NCBI GenBank assembly: GCA_024362935.1
Contig: JANCRA010000004.1
Coordinates: 23,737,121 to 23,801,120 of the forward strand
DNA from: Setophaga petechia
Taxonomy: Eukaryota > Chordata > Aves > Passeriformes > Parulidae
Length of the DNA: 64,000 nt
Direction: 5' to 3'
A program made the translations under genes and the position numbers. The stretch's first letter is position 1. Each line of letters starts with the position of its first letter. Of the stretch, positions 1-13,100 are shown one piece after another. The notes under the pieces were generated by a model. That model made no database searches. It saw nothing but the letters and a program-made list of their open reading frames with translations, and had not been told where the DNA came from.

Positions 1-1004
1 ACTCTCCACACACATCAAAAACAGAAACAGTGTTGAACATAATAACTTTCCATCTTAGAAATACTTGACCTGGTTTTGTGTGTCGTGAAAAGTCAGACGC
101 GACTGGGCCTTTGTTCCTCTTCAGTACTGACAGATGTGATAGCAATATTTGACTGGTTCTTATGGAAAAGATGGGAAATTCAGGAGTTTTGTTGTTCTGT
201 TGTGTTTTTTCAAGAAAATGGACTTACTTGACCATGTTCAGTGATATCTGAGTACCAGGGAAAATAAATATTTAGCATGTACTTAGAAAGGGTGTGCTCC
301 TTGTCTTGAAATAGCAAGACATACAGCCAGTAATGCACAAATACTAATAAAATTTTAACTGTTGCAACATAAAATGATGTCCCATACACATTTAAAATAC
401 TTTGCTAAGCAGGCATTTACACTATACTACCCATGATGAGACTAAGTTTACATGTACCCACTATTTAACACTGCCAAAATCCTTTTTCCTGAGTATGTAC
501 AACACTTTCTAATTGAGTGCTGCAATGTGTGGAGAACTACAAGAAAAAATGGAAAAGGGAGACAGCAAGGAGTTAAGCAGATGGAGAGACAGAATCGCCT
601 CTGCCCTCCTCTCAATTCCTGCCATCCTTCCTTATATTATATTAAGATGCAAAGTAATTTTAAAAGTTTCTTTGCAGAGCATAGAGTTCCATTATGAACA
701 CTGCTACCACATTTTTAAAATTATTAGGATTTTTTCAAAATCGGCCAATATTAGCTATTTTAGAAAATATGACAGACTTCAAAAGAAAGGTAAACACTGA
801 ATAGCAGTGTCATAGTGATACATCCCATTAAATAATTCGGATTTTCTGTCTTGTTTTTGCTTCTTTCTTTTCTTACTTGTCTGGAATTACCACCTAACAC
901 TGAAATCATCACCATCTAAAGTTTTCCTGAAAGTTTTTCCATCTGAACCCAATTTTTCTATGGAAATCAGGATTTCTTTTTAAATAACTGCCAGAAGACA
1001 ACTT

Positions 1005-1047
1005 GTCGTTGTTGTTATTGTTGTTGTTGTTATTGTTGTTGTGTTGT
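1005..1047. repeat. (GTT)n microsatellite, interrupted
   Basis: A run of GTT/TTG triplets with ATT interruptions on the + strand. Confidence 0.9.
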
Positions 1048-3224
1048 ATCAGTTTGCAACATGTGATGTTTCGAAGTAAAAACAAGATATTTTTCTGGAA
1101 TAGATGAGCATTGTGCAGAGGAATACATTAATCTTTTTTTTGATTATGCAATCATCCTGATCTCTTCTTCTTTTATTATACTCCATCAAATGATATTTGG
1201 AGTTCATTTTACTTACTCTCCACTGCTTTTACCCAAGGTAATTCAAGAAACTGCCCTTGTTCCAGATCACCTGTTACTGAATCACATGTAAAATTGGCTA
1301 TTAAATGTTACTTTGAAGTTTGCCTGCCTAGAGAATCTCATTAGACTTCAACTGAAGCTTCACACATATTGGCAATTCTATTGCCTTTACACATGTATAT
1401 TATGGCAGTTATCAACTACAACAGGTCAGAAATACAGATTATTTAAGGAATGATTGTTTATCTGTTCTTGAAATACCAAATCAGAATACTAACCCTTACT
1501 AAGACATTTTCTGCCAGTGACCACGTGAAACCTCATATTTGCTCTTACTGTTATGCTCACTGATTTCTCTGAATAACACCAACAGGCTATGGATCATCAC
1601 TTAGCTCCAGAAGTCCTTGATCTGCACAAGTTCTAACTCTTAACCACACTGCTTTTGGTGAAACGCAATTTTAGTGGTCTGCAGATATAAGACATAACTA
1701 ACATTACGTTCACACAAGCTGTACTTCAATATACATCACGATTTGGCAATTACTTGTGATAAGCAACCATTTAATCACTTTCATTTTTTTCCTGAGATCC
1801 AGCTTGGGTTCCTTACAGAATGACTTTTGAGTCTTTGCACCATTAATTCTGCGCTTGTATGACTTCATCAAGCTGTTATCATTCCCCAAATAAAAACCAT
1901 GCATCTTCTTGGACCAGGATGATTTTTCTCCTCCAGCTTTCCAATTCCTACTATGCAGAAGCTAAGCATAATGATTTTACCTGCATTAAGGACTTTTAAA
2001 ACTTTAGTTAAACATCATTTTATTAACTAATCCAAACAATAGTATTTATTAGGATTCTTTCTCTCTCTTATATACCAAACCAGTTGATGCTAAGATCAGC
2101 AGCATTAACTAATTTCTACTCCTAATATTGTTGCCCTTGGCTCAGAATGTATGCACGGAGAATTTAATTTCTCATATTCTCCAATATTGCCACTTCCATC
2201 TAGGAGATATTTTATCATTTAAAGGCCTTATTTTCAACAGAGATGAACACCTGCATCTTTCCCCAAAAGCCCACAATCATTAAGCATGTATAGTGTCATT
2301 TGACAGTGCACCTACTTCATTTTCTCTTTATCATATCAGAAACATTAACATACCTCAGCATATTATTTTTGTTCACTGGTATAATCTCTTGTTCTTTTGC
2401 ATATAGTTTTGTTTTCCTTAACTTTTAAGATGTCCGCAATGCTCCCCAGAATTAACTTAATTTCTAGTCTCTAATGTTTCCAGCTTGCTTTTCATTTCTT
2501 GCCATCAAGGATATTTTAGATGAATAAAAACAAGCATTTCCACTTATGTCTGAAATAACCAAAAAGTTTGTCAGTTTGTTTTCTACTTTGCTGCTCCTTA
2601 CACAGAAAGATCAGAAGACACAAACCCAAAACCAAATAAGATCTTTTCAGTAATTTTTCTAAGTAAGCTGTAGAGAAAATAGACTGTCAAAATTTTAAAG
2701 GTTGATTATTCAGTAGCACCCATGAAAATATACACAAATCAAAAGAAATAAAATCTCAACTACACAGACATACATTACAGGACAGCTAAAATCCACATTG
2801 TGCAAATTGAAATGTTAATAATTATGAACCTTCAATAGTGATGTTACACTGTGGGAGAAGAACTTTTGAAATGAGCACCCATAACAGTTCTGTCTTTGAT
2901 TGCTAAGGTAATAACAGCTCCTTAAAACTGCTTCTTCTAATTTCAACAGCTTAAAAACTTCTTAGAAGTAACACCACCTTTGAACACAGTGGAACGCATC
3001 AGTAATGCAATTGCTTGTAGAAACCATGTAAGAAATACACCAATCTGATCATAAATCATAAAAAAATAAAATTAGACCACAAATTTATTCCAAGTTTATC
3101 ACTTTTTCATGATTAAAGGAGGTTTTTATTTGAAGGCTTTGGTCTTTTTTCTTAACCTTTTTTATTTTTCTGTGTCAGGAGAGTTGTTATATTACCAGTC
3201 CCAATTTGTGCCTTCAAAAACTTG

Positions 3225-3262
3225 AAAGATATTACACAGTTTGGTCAAAGATATTACACAGT
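3225..3262. repeat. 22-bp local tandem duplication
   Basis: AAAGATATTACACAGT occurs identically at 3225-3240 and 3247-3262, a 22-bp step. Confidence 0.9.
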
Positions 3263-6200
3263 ATAGTTCAACCATGAAGACTAGATCATGACTGTACTGG
3301 TTTAATTGTTCTAACTGATTTGTCAACATCTCAAGGAAAGTCACAGACTTGAAATATTTTTATTGACCAGGAAAGGCTGGGAGGTTTTTTCCCTAACCTA
3401 GAAAGAGTCAGCAGGGCTTAGACAAGATATTCATTGACCTGGAATGACTGCTTTTTCAGCCTTTCTTACTCCAGAATGATTGTAAAAGACTTTTAGCAAC
3501 TATGCTCGTAGTAACAGGTAATCTAATTTTCTGAACAACGTGCTGCTACACATATTGCCTTCATTACTAAAAGCACTTTAAGAGTTCATGTATTAATCAC
3601 AAGAATAAATACTATATGGCATGCACAGCGTCTGTTGGGTGAATTCTTTGGCACAGAATTTTACAGTGCTTTAACATGGGTTTGTTTAGTCTCTGTGGCT
3701 GACATACTATCTGAAACTGCTTCACTAGTGCTAGGACTTTTTCTTAGCCAGAAAAAAGCAGAAAAAAAATATTTATTAGGAATATGTGATAAAGACACCA
3801 TTATACAGAAAGATTTCTTGATTTTAAATGGTATTTTTGAAAACTGGCAGCTGTAGCAAGAGGTTGGGGTTTTGAGCTCTGTTTTTAACGCCACAGGTGA
3901 ATGATTTGAAGAACCCCAAAAAAATTCATATTTTACATTGATTGTGTATACTTTTCTTTCCCATATTTCATCACACTGAGCAAGAGCTACTTAAACTCAT
4001 GTTTTCTAAGGGAAAAGAGACATGAGTTCACAGGTTGCTGTCTAACACATCATTTTCTAGGAGGAAATAAAAGGCCCTAGACCAGGCATCCGTCATTAAT
4101 CAGGTTTTAAGCACTTAACTTCCTTGGCCCTTCTTAAACTCCTGTTGCTAGAGCTGTTTTAAGTAGGTGTGAACTTCAATTCACTAGAGATCTGACAGCA
4201 CCTAGTCAGAAAATGATCAAAGGACAATGTTTATACTGCTGTTATAAAACCTTGACTTGTGCCCTATAAATTTTGCATTTATAGCAAATGTCCAGTATTT
4301 GTCTTTAAGTTTGGAAAACTGTCTTTGCAAGCTACATATGTCTTGCTATCTAAGGTCCTCCCTGTATAAAATGAACATAATCAAGAACAAATGTAATTAC
4401 TATGGGGAAAGATTTTTAAATAATGGCATCATGATTTTCCTAATGTCATGAGAGTAAATGCAAGGGACTTTGAGGATTCCAAGACAAATTGTCAAGATCA
4501 TGGTCTAGAGAAAAAAAAAATATTGGTCATCCTTGACCTGAGGTCAATCAGTTATTCTAGATACTTTGTTCCCCAAAACTACAAAAGATCCTAACCTACC
4601 ATTGCAAGAGCAATATTACTTCTAAAAGAACTTGTTTAGAGCAATATAAACTATGTCAAAAATATCTAATTATGAAGAACAGTAGGTATTTTGTAAGTCC
4701 TACACGCACTCTGTAGTGCCATTTTTCAGCTGCGAGTACCCATATTACATCAAAAACGACTGAAAATTATTTTCTATAAATGTCTTTACTACTTAAAGTA
4801 ATATAAGAGGAATTACATTCAGGTAGGGAAGGTTTCTTCATGGTATAACTTCAGGATCATGGCCTATGTGTTTGTTTTGATAGGTAGCAAACAGTGCAAC
4901 CAGCACAAGGAAATGTATGAGCTATTGATGAGAACACTGCTGGTACATCCTGTAACCAGACCATAAAGATCTGATGCATTTTCTGACACAGCAATTTTGT
5001 CTTATTTGAGGCGAAAAGAAAGAGAAGAAACACAATTCATTCTCTAAATAAACAATTAGTTTTAAATTATAACAGTTCCTCTCCATACATTTGTTTCAAA
5101 ACTGATAGATTTTCAGTCATTTTTACTCAGAGAAAGGATACATCAGTTTCATTACTCCCCCCAGCAGACAGATATTACAGGGATTAAACATATTTTTTAT
5201 CACATTTAGTGGTGAGGGTAAGATACATTTCAGCAGGATAACTTCGAAGGAAAAGAGGCAAAGATTCCTGAATAATCAGATGATCATGCCTTCCAGAGAA
5301 AAACAACCTGACCTGGTGTGATGGTTCAGAAACTTTTTTCTGCACAGTGGAATACATGCCTTGTCTCCATATTCTGACCAAGAGCCATAACCAAAGCAAC
5401 TGCAATGTGAGAGAAGTGTGTTTGCAATTCTCTATCTCCTCTTGCTTTTTTTCCCAAATAATATTTTATTATTTTTTTCCTCTGTTGAAAGGGCCTCATA
5501 TGGAAATGAAATTTTATTATATGTCACATCTTTCAAACATGTCATCCTATCCAGATTGGTGACAATGACAATGTGAAAAATCAATAGACAAAGGTATCAT
5601 AAAGAAATATTTTCTTTCAGTTTGTCATTTTAAAAATCTGAATGACTGCAAAGATCGTTATAATTTTGAGTTAAAATAAAAATTGAATACCCTATCAGAT
5701 AAAAGGACAAGGGAGAGTAGAGAGCAGAAATTATGTAGTAATCACATCCTTTATTTTCTTAAAAACAACTGGTTTTGATTGAGTTCTTTAGTCTAAAAAA
5801 GAGAAGTTATTATAATAGTAGAAAAGAAAGCTAAAGTAGATGTAATTAAAGGTATGCAGATAAACAATTGACAATCTTTACATGGTAATTGCTTGGTAAC
5901 CAGCAAAATCACTGTAAAACTATTTGTCAAGAAAAGTAGAACTCCTTAGAGAAAATGCTGTTGCTAAACATGTATATGGGAGCTCGGATTTATATGGTTT
6001 AAAGTCATTCCAATTATCTAGTTGTGCTGGTCCAAGTCCTTGAATTTTTTGAGTATGGTTACCTCCATTTACGAGAGCTGTGGATTTCACCCAAACATCT
6101 TCTTTTTAAACAGGGAAGTTGGAAACTAAACCAGACTAACTATAGCAAGCTTTTTTAAGAAACTAGTACGTTTCAATGCAATTAGAGAGGAGACATCTGG

Positions 6201-6589
6201 AGTCGGAATAGGTAAGATGGTGGGTTAAAAGTTGAAGAAAGAGGACATCTAAGCAATGCTTGCTTTTTGTTTCAGCAGAACTTTATAGAAAACTTTTTCC
6301 AATGTCTGATTTTATTTTTGCTAAAAGGATAAGAAGCAAGTGTACCTGAGAAAGGTACATAGAAAGAGCTGGGAGGCAATGTATTCATTATGCTTGTCAT
6401 GAGATGTACAGATTTGAAAGCCAATCAGAATGGTTTTTACTGCATGATAGATAAAGTAATAGTAATCCTCCCTAAACTGGCAAAGGCTGCAAAATCACAC
6501 TATGATTTGACAAGGTATAAAATTAATTAAAATTAATAATTACTGGAGAAGACGATCCAGAAACCTTCGTCAAACTAAAGAACTAGAGA

Positions 6590-6700
6590 TTAGTTTGAGT
6601 AAGAAGGGAAGTCTTAGAGATAATCTAGTTCAACTCCCCTGCAATAGTAAGGGACATTTGGCCTTGTTAAACTTAACTAGGTTCCCACTAGGGTCCACTA
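6590..6700 (-). mobile_element. CR1 LINE 3'-end fragment, decayed
   Basis: The + strand resembles the reverse complement of a CR1 3' end: a GGAAGTCTTAGAGATAATC stretch, then CAACTCCCCTGCAATAG and a GGGACAT block. The similarity fades after about 100 bp. Old and short, so moderate confidence. Confidence 0.45.
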
Positions 6701-7033
6701 ATATTCCTGGGACCACGTTAAATTAAATTTTAGCTGTCTCCATGAATGAAGATTCATGGAACAGATCCTGATGACTGAAAGAAAGGTTGGAAACTGATTT
6801 TCTTTTAGTTAGCAGTTTTTGCTTCTTGTTAACCTCAGTGATATTAGATGTGCTACTAGAAAATTATATTAAATAACTCAGTGACTCACTTCTGCCATAA
6901 TCTCTTTTTGTATGGGATTGTACTGAGTATTTGTTGCATTTTTATTTATATATATGTTGGATTCTTCCTTCAGTACTTCTAAAACAAAGCCTGGGAAACT
7001 GGATACTAGCAAAAACACTCCTCCATTATTTCA

Positions 7034-7082
7034 GGAAAGGCAAGGTGAGGCAAGGTGAGGTGAGGCAAGGAGAGGAGAGGAG
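7034..7082. repeat. Purine-rich minisatellite (CAAGGTGAGG-like)
   Basis: Repeats of CAAGGTGAGG and GAGAGG on the + strand. The open reading frame across it is low complexity. Confidence 0.85.
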
Positions 7083-7420
7083 TGACAGACTTCCTGGTCA
7101 AAGTTTACATTTAAATTTCACAAAGCTTTGCTAGCCCATCCCTATAGTACAAGCTGTTCACAGAATCCTCATATTATTCTTATCTGTGCAACACCAGCCA
7201 TGTCATATCAAGACACCCTTTATTTTGTTAAAGAGTGATTGTGATAGTGAGTGTCCATAGTCTCATTCAGACAGTCTTCTACCTTACTCAACAACCTCCT
7301 CTCCATTCTGATTTTTTTGGAACTGGTGCACAGTTCAGTTGCTGCCCACTACAGTGTAGCAAGGTTTTTTCCAACAAACAAATAAATAAATGTTCTCCTC
7401 CTTATTTAACAAGTGAAATA

Positions 7421-7480
7421 GAATATAATGAATGGAAGTAGAATATAATGAATAGAAATAGAGTATAATCAATAGAAATG
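7421..7480. repeat. 20-bp unit repeated three times
   Basis: Three abutting 20-bp units (7421-7440, 7441-7460, 7461-7480) of the form GAATATAATGAATRGAARTA. The third carries the most changes. Confidence 0.92.
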
Positions 7481-7799
7481 TCTTAGACACTGAATAAGCC
7501 TTTATCCGTTAACTCATTCCACCACTAAAAATACACACACTCAATACAGCATTGCAAAAATACTGTCAGATAAAAAAGAAAATGCTACCGCTTCATGCAA
7601 TTGTTCCTCTTCCAAAATAATAGTTTTCCTTCTCTCTCTTCCATCTGATCACATGAATTCTTTTTTTTTCATTTATATAGCTTTTTTTCTTCTTCATTTT
7701 GTTAGCTTTTTCCTTTCCCTCAATTCTGCAGTGAGCAGACTGTATGCACACACACACATGAACATCCACCCCCCACCCCCGCTCTTTCTCAGTCTCTCT

Positions 7800-8440
7800 G
7801 CTTTTAGCAATAATTTGCACATAATGGAACAGCCAGAGGGGGGTTTGATCAATGACCTCTGTCTCGGAGATGCTGTTCCAAGGGAAACACATCTGCCAAC
7901 ATAAAGTATTGGAGCAATCATAGCTCAGTGAGCGCCGTAATAAGCAACTGTTACACTGGAGCCATCAGTCATGTTCAGTTACAGACCTGAAAGGATATGG
8001 CACCTCAGGGAGCAATGTCCTTCCATAAATTTGGGCAGCAATGAAGAATGATTTGCAATCAAGTAATAAAAGGCCTAAAAAAGGTCCACCACGCATACTA
8101 ACATCCAATACAGCTGACAAAGAAAATAAAAAACCTTGGCATTGTTTGCTCGTTATGTAAACTACACAGCTGTCCAAGCAATTAAGATATGATTTTGGGA
8201 ATTCTCTCGTAAAAATTTGCTAACAGCGCTTCCACTTGTGAAAGTGACATTCTTCTTTATCAGTAAAGTGCATTTCATTAAGGTAATGCAATTTCATCTA
8301 GCTTAATAGTAGGAATTGCTTAACCTTATGGCAAGAGTACGTAAACAACATAAAATTAATGACACTCCATGCATTGTGGGAATAGATTTGCATTAGTGAC
8401 AGCATTGATCAAGTAATAGAGAAACTAACATGCACTTCAA
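7800..8440. promoter_or_regulatory. Candidate conserved noncoding element
   Basis: Balanced composition without simple repeats, dense in homeobox-like TAAT/ATTA cores and octamer-like TTTGCAT words (for example 8270-8320 and 8380-8420). No reading frame looks coding. The style matches developmental enhancers found in gene deserts. Inference only; no alignment was possible. Confidence 0.3.
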
Positions 8441-9372
8441 ATTGTTAGAACTCTAGGGATTCCTGTTCACTATCTGCAAAGTCATATTTCTGGTCTTCTG
8501 GTTGCAAAACTGTTAGAAAAGATAAAATTCACAGTAAGCCTTGCAATTTTTTACTAACACTAATGAAATAAGCATGATAAAAAAGGCATGAGTCTGAGGG
8601 GATCCATCTTCACAGGCAGGCTAAAAATATAAATGGAACAACAGAGATGTACAAACGTCTTCTAGAAGTGATTGACTATATATGCACAACAGCCCCATGA
8701 TTCAAGAGGTTTTTTCCTTCCATTTCAGATAAGAAAATTTTTAAATGCTCCAGACACCACTTAATGTTTTGGTATTTTTATGAATCCATCTACAGGAATG
8801 TTTATTATGCTTATATTCTTTATTCGTTTCTGCTTCTACCATTAATGGTATGGCTGTGTGGTTTTGCACAGTATTATGGGCTGGACAATTCTCTAATATG
8901 TAAGGTTTTTCACATGCCAAAGTCAAGAAAAAACACCGAGGACATCTAAAGTCACATTTGCTCAAGAGGGATCTTCAGTCTTTTGTATTTCTTTTCTTCC
9001 AGAGATGAGGTTTTACAGATACATACAACACAATATCAGTCAATCAGCAGAGCTTGTTTTGGGTAGTCTGACCCCTTTCTTATCAGAGATGTTTTTCTCA
9101 GGCCCATATTGATGCAAAAGGTTAGAAAACCTCTGACTGCTTAGAGAGGCTTTGTTACTTCCTTAAAAAACTCCCTTAGGCTAGCACAAACATGTCAATC
9201 CATAGGAGTATCCCCTATTAAAACAGCTAAATCTTGATTGTAAGTATTTATATACTGCACTGAAGATCAGCTTTCAGTTTTTCTGTGTTTCAGAGGAACA
9301 ACTTAAAAAAACTTGTCTGAAATGCTCTCATTTTATTAGTGTATGCCCTTGTTTTCTCACAGTCCAATTAAA
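8441..9372. other. Gene-poor sequence, nothing recognised
   Basis: AT-rich, with short opposing open frames at 8741-8965. No repeat family or splice-bounded exon recognised. Confidence 0.55.
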
Positions 9373-10170
9373 TGTTGTGGTTTAAAACCAGCTGGGAATT
9401 AAAGCCCAAATTAGTCTCCCTCTGGTGAGAGAGGAGCATAGGCAGAGGCTATGGGCTGAGATAACAATTTACTGAAAACAAACAGCAAGAAACTAACAGG
9501 AACAGCAACAACCCATTAATAATAAAAGTATGCAAAAGAGAGAGATATTTACACAAAAATGTGCTCAACACCCTGACCCAGCATGGCTGCTGAGACAAAG
9601 AAAAGTTGTTGAACATTGCCACTGCTGGCACCACATGGCCTCCTGCAACAAAGGAGAAAATGGCAAGCATTACCACAGCCCTGCAGAGACAAATTCCCCT
9701 TCCCTGAGCCAATGGACAAAATTATGGACAAACCACCCCAAGCCAGATTGTCAACATCACTCCATTCCATCACAGCTCCTTGTGGCACCTGTGGTGCATG
9801 CACACTGCTAGGTTCGGCATTATTTGGCTGGACTGGGCTGGGCTCTGCTCGGGTCTGTTCTGCTCAGCTGTGTTTATCACTTGGACTTGCATTCTCCCTC
9901 GGGAAAGAGGAACAAAATGGTGTCACTTCCGCTGTGTGGTGGTCGTTCCTTGAAGCCATATTCCCAGCAATGACAGGAGTGGTATGGAATAACGAGCTGG
10001 CCGTGTCCACAGAGCTCTGGGCCCCACCCTTAGTCACAACTGCAACAAAACAAGGGCAATGTATCAGCAGAAAACACATCACAGAGATGGTGGAAAGTAG
10101 GGAAATGGGGAATGCTATAGCTGCGATTGGCAAGACATACCCAACAAGGAGTGCTACTTCTGGGACACTT
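9373..10170 (-). mobile_element. ERV LTR-like element
   Basis: It starts TGTTGTGGTTTAAAACCAG on the + strand, the reverse-complement end typical of several passerine ERV LTRs, followed by a GGCTGAGATAACAATTTA block and then a GC-richer section to about 10170. I could not find a clear target-site duplication, so the right end is approximate. Open frames of up to 196 codons inside it are by-products of its composition. Confidence 0.6.
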
Positions 10171-13100
10171 ATTTTGGTTTGGTTTACAGCTTATTGCTTA
10201 TTTTAGAGCTTTTAATTTAAAAGACAAAAGTTAACTCTGTCTCTCTCTTCCAGATGCAAGACATAAATGGAAATATTACCTGTAAACACTCTTCAGTTAA
10301 TTAACTTCATAACTAAAAAAATGCTGCAGATATTCCTGCTCAAGCAACATGCACATAGTAGACAAGCTTACAACACACTCATAGTCTCAAGTCTCCTTAA
10401 GCAATAGCAGTGTGTTATTTAAAAATAGGGTAGGTGACACTTTAATATAATATTGGGCTAAACTCCTTGTTCAAAGAGTCTTTTTCATATTGAAGCTATT
10501 CTTCAGTGGGAAAAAGATTCAAAGTTATGAAACAAGAGTCATGCAACTAGAGGGAAAGGATGTTTTACTAGCAATCAGTCGGGTCCTTGACTACACAGGC
10601 CTACAGTGGAAAATCCAACAAAGAGCAAATTCCTCTTATTTAAGATACACCAGTATGTCATTCCAGATGGCAGACCAGACATATTGCTAGATTACTGAGA
10701 GCAGAATAGAATGAACAGTATAAATCTGAAGCCTAAAAACCTAAATCTGTATAATTCCTAAACCCATCAACAGGACAATTTTTAGATACAGAACAAGCAG
10801 GTCTCTGTATGGATATCTCTAAACCAAGTAAGAAGAGGATTAAGAGAATGCTTTGTACAAGTCCCTAAAGGCATTTGTTCTTAAACAGTTTACCGCTTTA
10901 CTGCTATACACAGTAGGACTACAGGATACTGTAGTTCAGACTGTTAAGTTATGACAGGACAACTAGTCCCAGACAAAGCTAAACAATGCCTGCAGGGTTT
11001 TGTAAGTCTGAGGCTCAGACTTATGAAATAAGCCCTTTTAAAATATTTTAAAAGGTTTGGGTTTTTCCCTCTTTTTGCATGTCAAGCTACAGCTAGTCTA
11101 AGAAAGCTAGGCAAAGAACCTACTGTCTTTAATTGCTATTATCCATCAGAAAGTCCTCTTTACAGGAAAAATTACTTCATGATAAATCTACATAAGAGAT
11201 TACTGCATTTTTCATAATTTAGTCACCCATTCTAAGGAGGAAATCAGCCTGACAGTGGGCATTACAGGTTGTGCTAAGCAGCTGTCCAGAAACTGTTAAT
11301 TTCCATGGGTAAGTCCTGCAGGGAGTTTTTATTTCTAAACATGAAACCGTGAAATTGTTTCAGACTTTTTCCAGTTATATCTCCCTGGGCTCACAGAAAG
11401 CCTTGATACACAAGAAAAATACAGCGGCAAGACCCCCATGGATTTAAACAGAGGACTGTTGCCATGTACTAAGACCAAAAAAATTGAAGTTCTTCTAGAA
11501 AGGGATCAGAGGGCCACCATGTCTTAATTCTCTAATACTTTGTCATAATACTGTAATACTTCTATGATTCAGGCACAAAAAGCTTTGTTCTCCAAATATG
11601 ATTCTCCACTTTCCACAGGATTGTTTATTACTATTTACACAGATGAGCAAGTTTTTCTTAAATGGTGATCTATCAATACTGGCTTCAGTCTTGAATGGAT
11701 ACCTACTTATGAGTGAATAAACACAGCAGATCTGAGGGAAGGGGAGATAGATTTGCATACTTTACTTCCTTCTCATTTCTTATAAGATTTATGAGAATCA
11801 GATGATTGTGTCCATCATATCATGCTTTTTAATCTCTACTTCCTCTGTGCCCCCAACACAGAGTGCTGATTTCTGCACTATTAAGTTAGAATTCAATATT
11901 TTCCCTCCTTGTTTCCATCTCAAACATCATTTAGTAAAAATCACTACTGTTGTCATTTTGTAAGTGAAGACACATGGTCCCCTTTGCATCAATGAGATTT
12001 TTGCAGTCCTGAGGGCTCAACAGATCATAAAATAAAAATGATTAAATGTTCTGCATCTTAGTTAGAGCACAAAATCTTAGTGGCCAAAGTCAAGGTACCT
12101 CTTAGGTTTAACAAATTAGAAATATTTTATGAGCAAATTTCATCTATGAGTAGAGCACCAACACATAACCCTCTTGGATTTTCAGATACTTGTGGTAAAT
12201 TGCACCATTTGAAAATAAGAGTGCAATTTTTAAAAGCTCATTCCATCAACCATGTGTTTTATATCATAATTAAAATATTCAATTTAGTTGAAAGCCACCT
12301 ATATCACATATAACTTCTTCTGATTAGATACACACTTATTTTAGTGACAAAACAGCCTCAACATTATCTCCATAGACAAGAATATATTGGACTCCTTAAT
12401 GTCCAACACTTTGCACCAGAACTATGAAGATGTTGCCTTACCAAATACAGCATAACTATCATGAAGTGGAAATTATTTAACAAATATATTCCTTTAATTT
12501 TTTTTTCTCTTCTCTCCGACCCTCGTCATTCAGATCTAATGTATTCTGGATGTGTAAGGTAGAAAAACAGACAAAAGTCACTCAGTTCACATGTGTCTCT
12601 TTCATCACAGACAGAAAATAGCGTCAACTCTGTTTTCCTTATGGATAAGATTTAGGGGAGCTTCCATGTAATGGAAGCTGTTCACACGTCTTGAAAGTTA
12701 AATATCTGCTTTACACAGGACAGTGACTAAGAAAGATGTTGTTATCTTAAGGTTTTTGATAGGATAAGTAGGCCAGCTGGAGACTTCGCCATTTTGGAGA
12801 AGCTATAAATTCTGATGTCACATTCTTAAGTTGCAGTACCTTATATTTGTTATTTATTACATTTAAACATAAGACAAATAAGAACTATACTTCATGACAC
12901 TCCTATGGATATGTTGTCTATAATTCTGATACTTCAATTTATTTCAAAATAGGAAATAATTTCCATGCAATCCATCTCTCCAACACCACAACTACATTCC
13001 TGGTCTGCTTTAAAGTATTTTATAGGGTATGAAAAGTCTGTATACTAGGCATTTGTCAACTAGTAAGTCTATTGTTCACTTGAAATGCCAAATGACTTCA

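Larger units (their letters stand above)
1..6589. other. Gene-poor sequence, no gene recognised
   Basis: AT-rich, with only short open frames on both strands and no splice-bounded homologue that I recognise. It holds a GTT microsatellite (1005-1047) and a small tandem duplication (3225-3262); otherwise I see nothing in it. Confidence 0.6.
6701..7799. other. Gene-poor stretch with short repeats
   Basis: No gene recognised. It contains the G/A-rich minisatellite at 7034-7082, the 20-bp triple repeat at 7421-7480, T-rich tracts near 7660-7700 and a short CA run near 7748. Confidence 0.6.

Noticed and set aside
7660..7770. CRISPR-like or other ordered repeat array
   Set aside because: Only T-rich and CA simple sequence; no spaced repeats. 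The genome is clearly vertebrate.
9616..10206. 196-codon plus-strand frame
   Set aside because: Inside an LTR-like element; the peptide has no known family.
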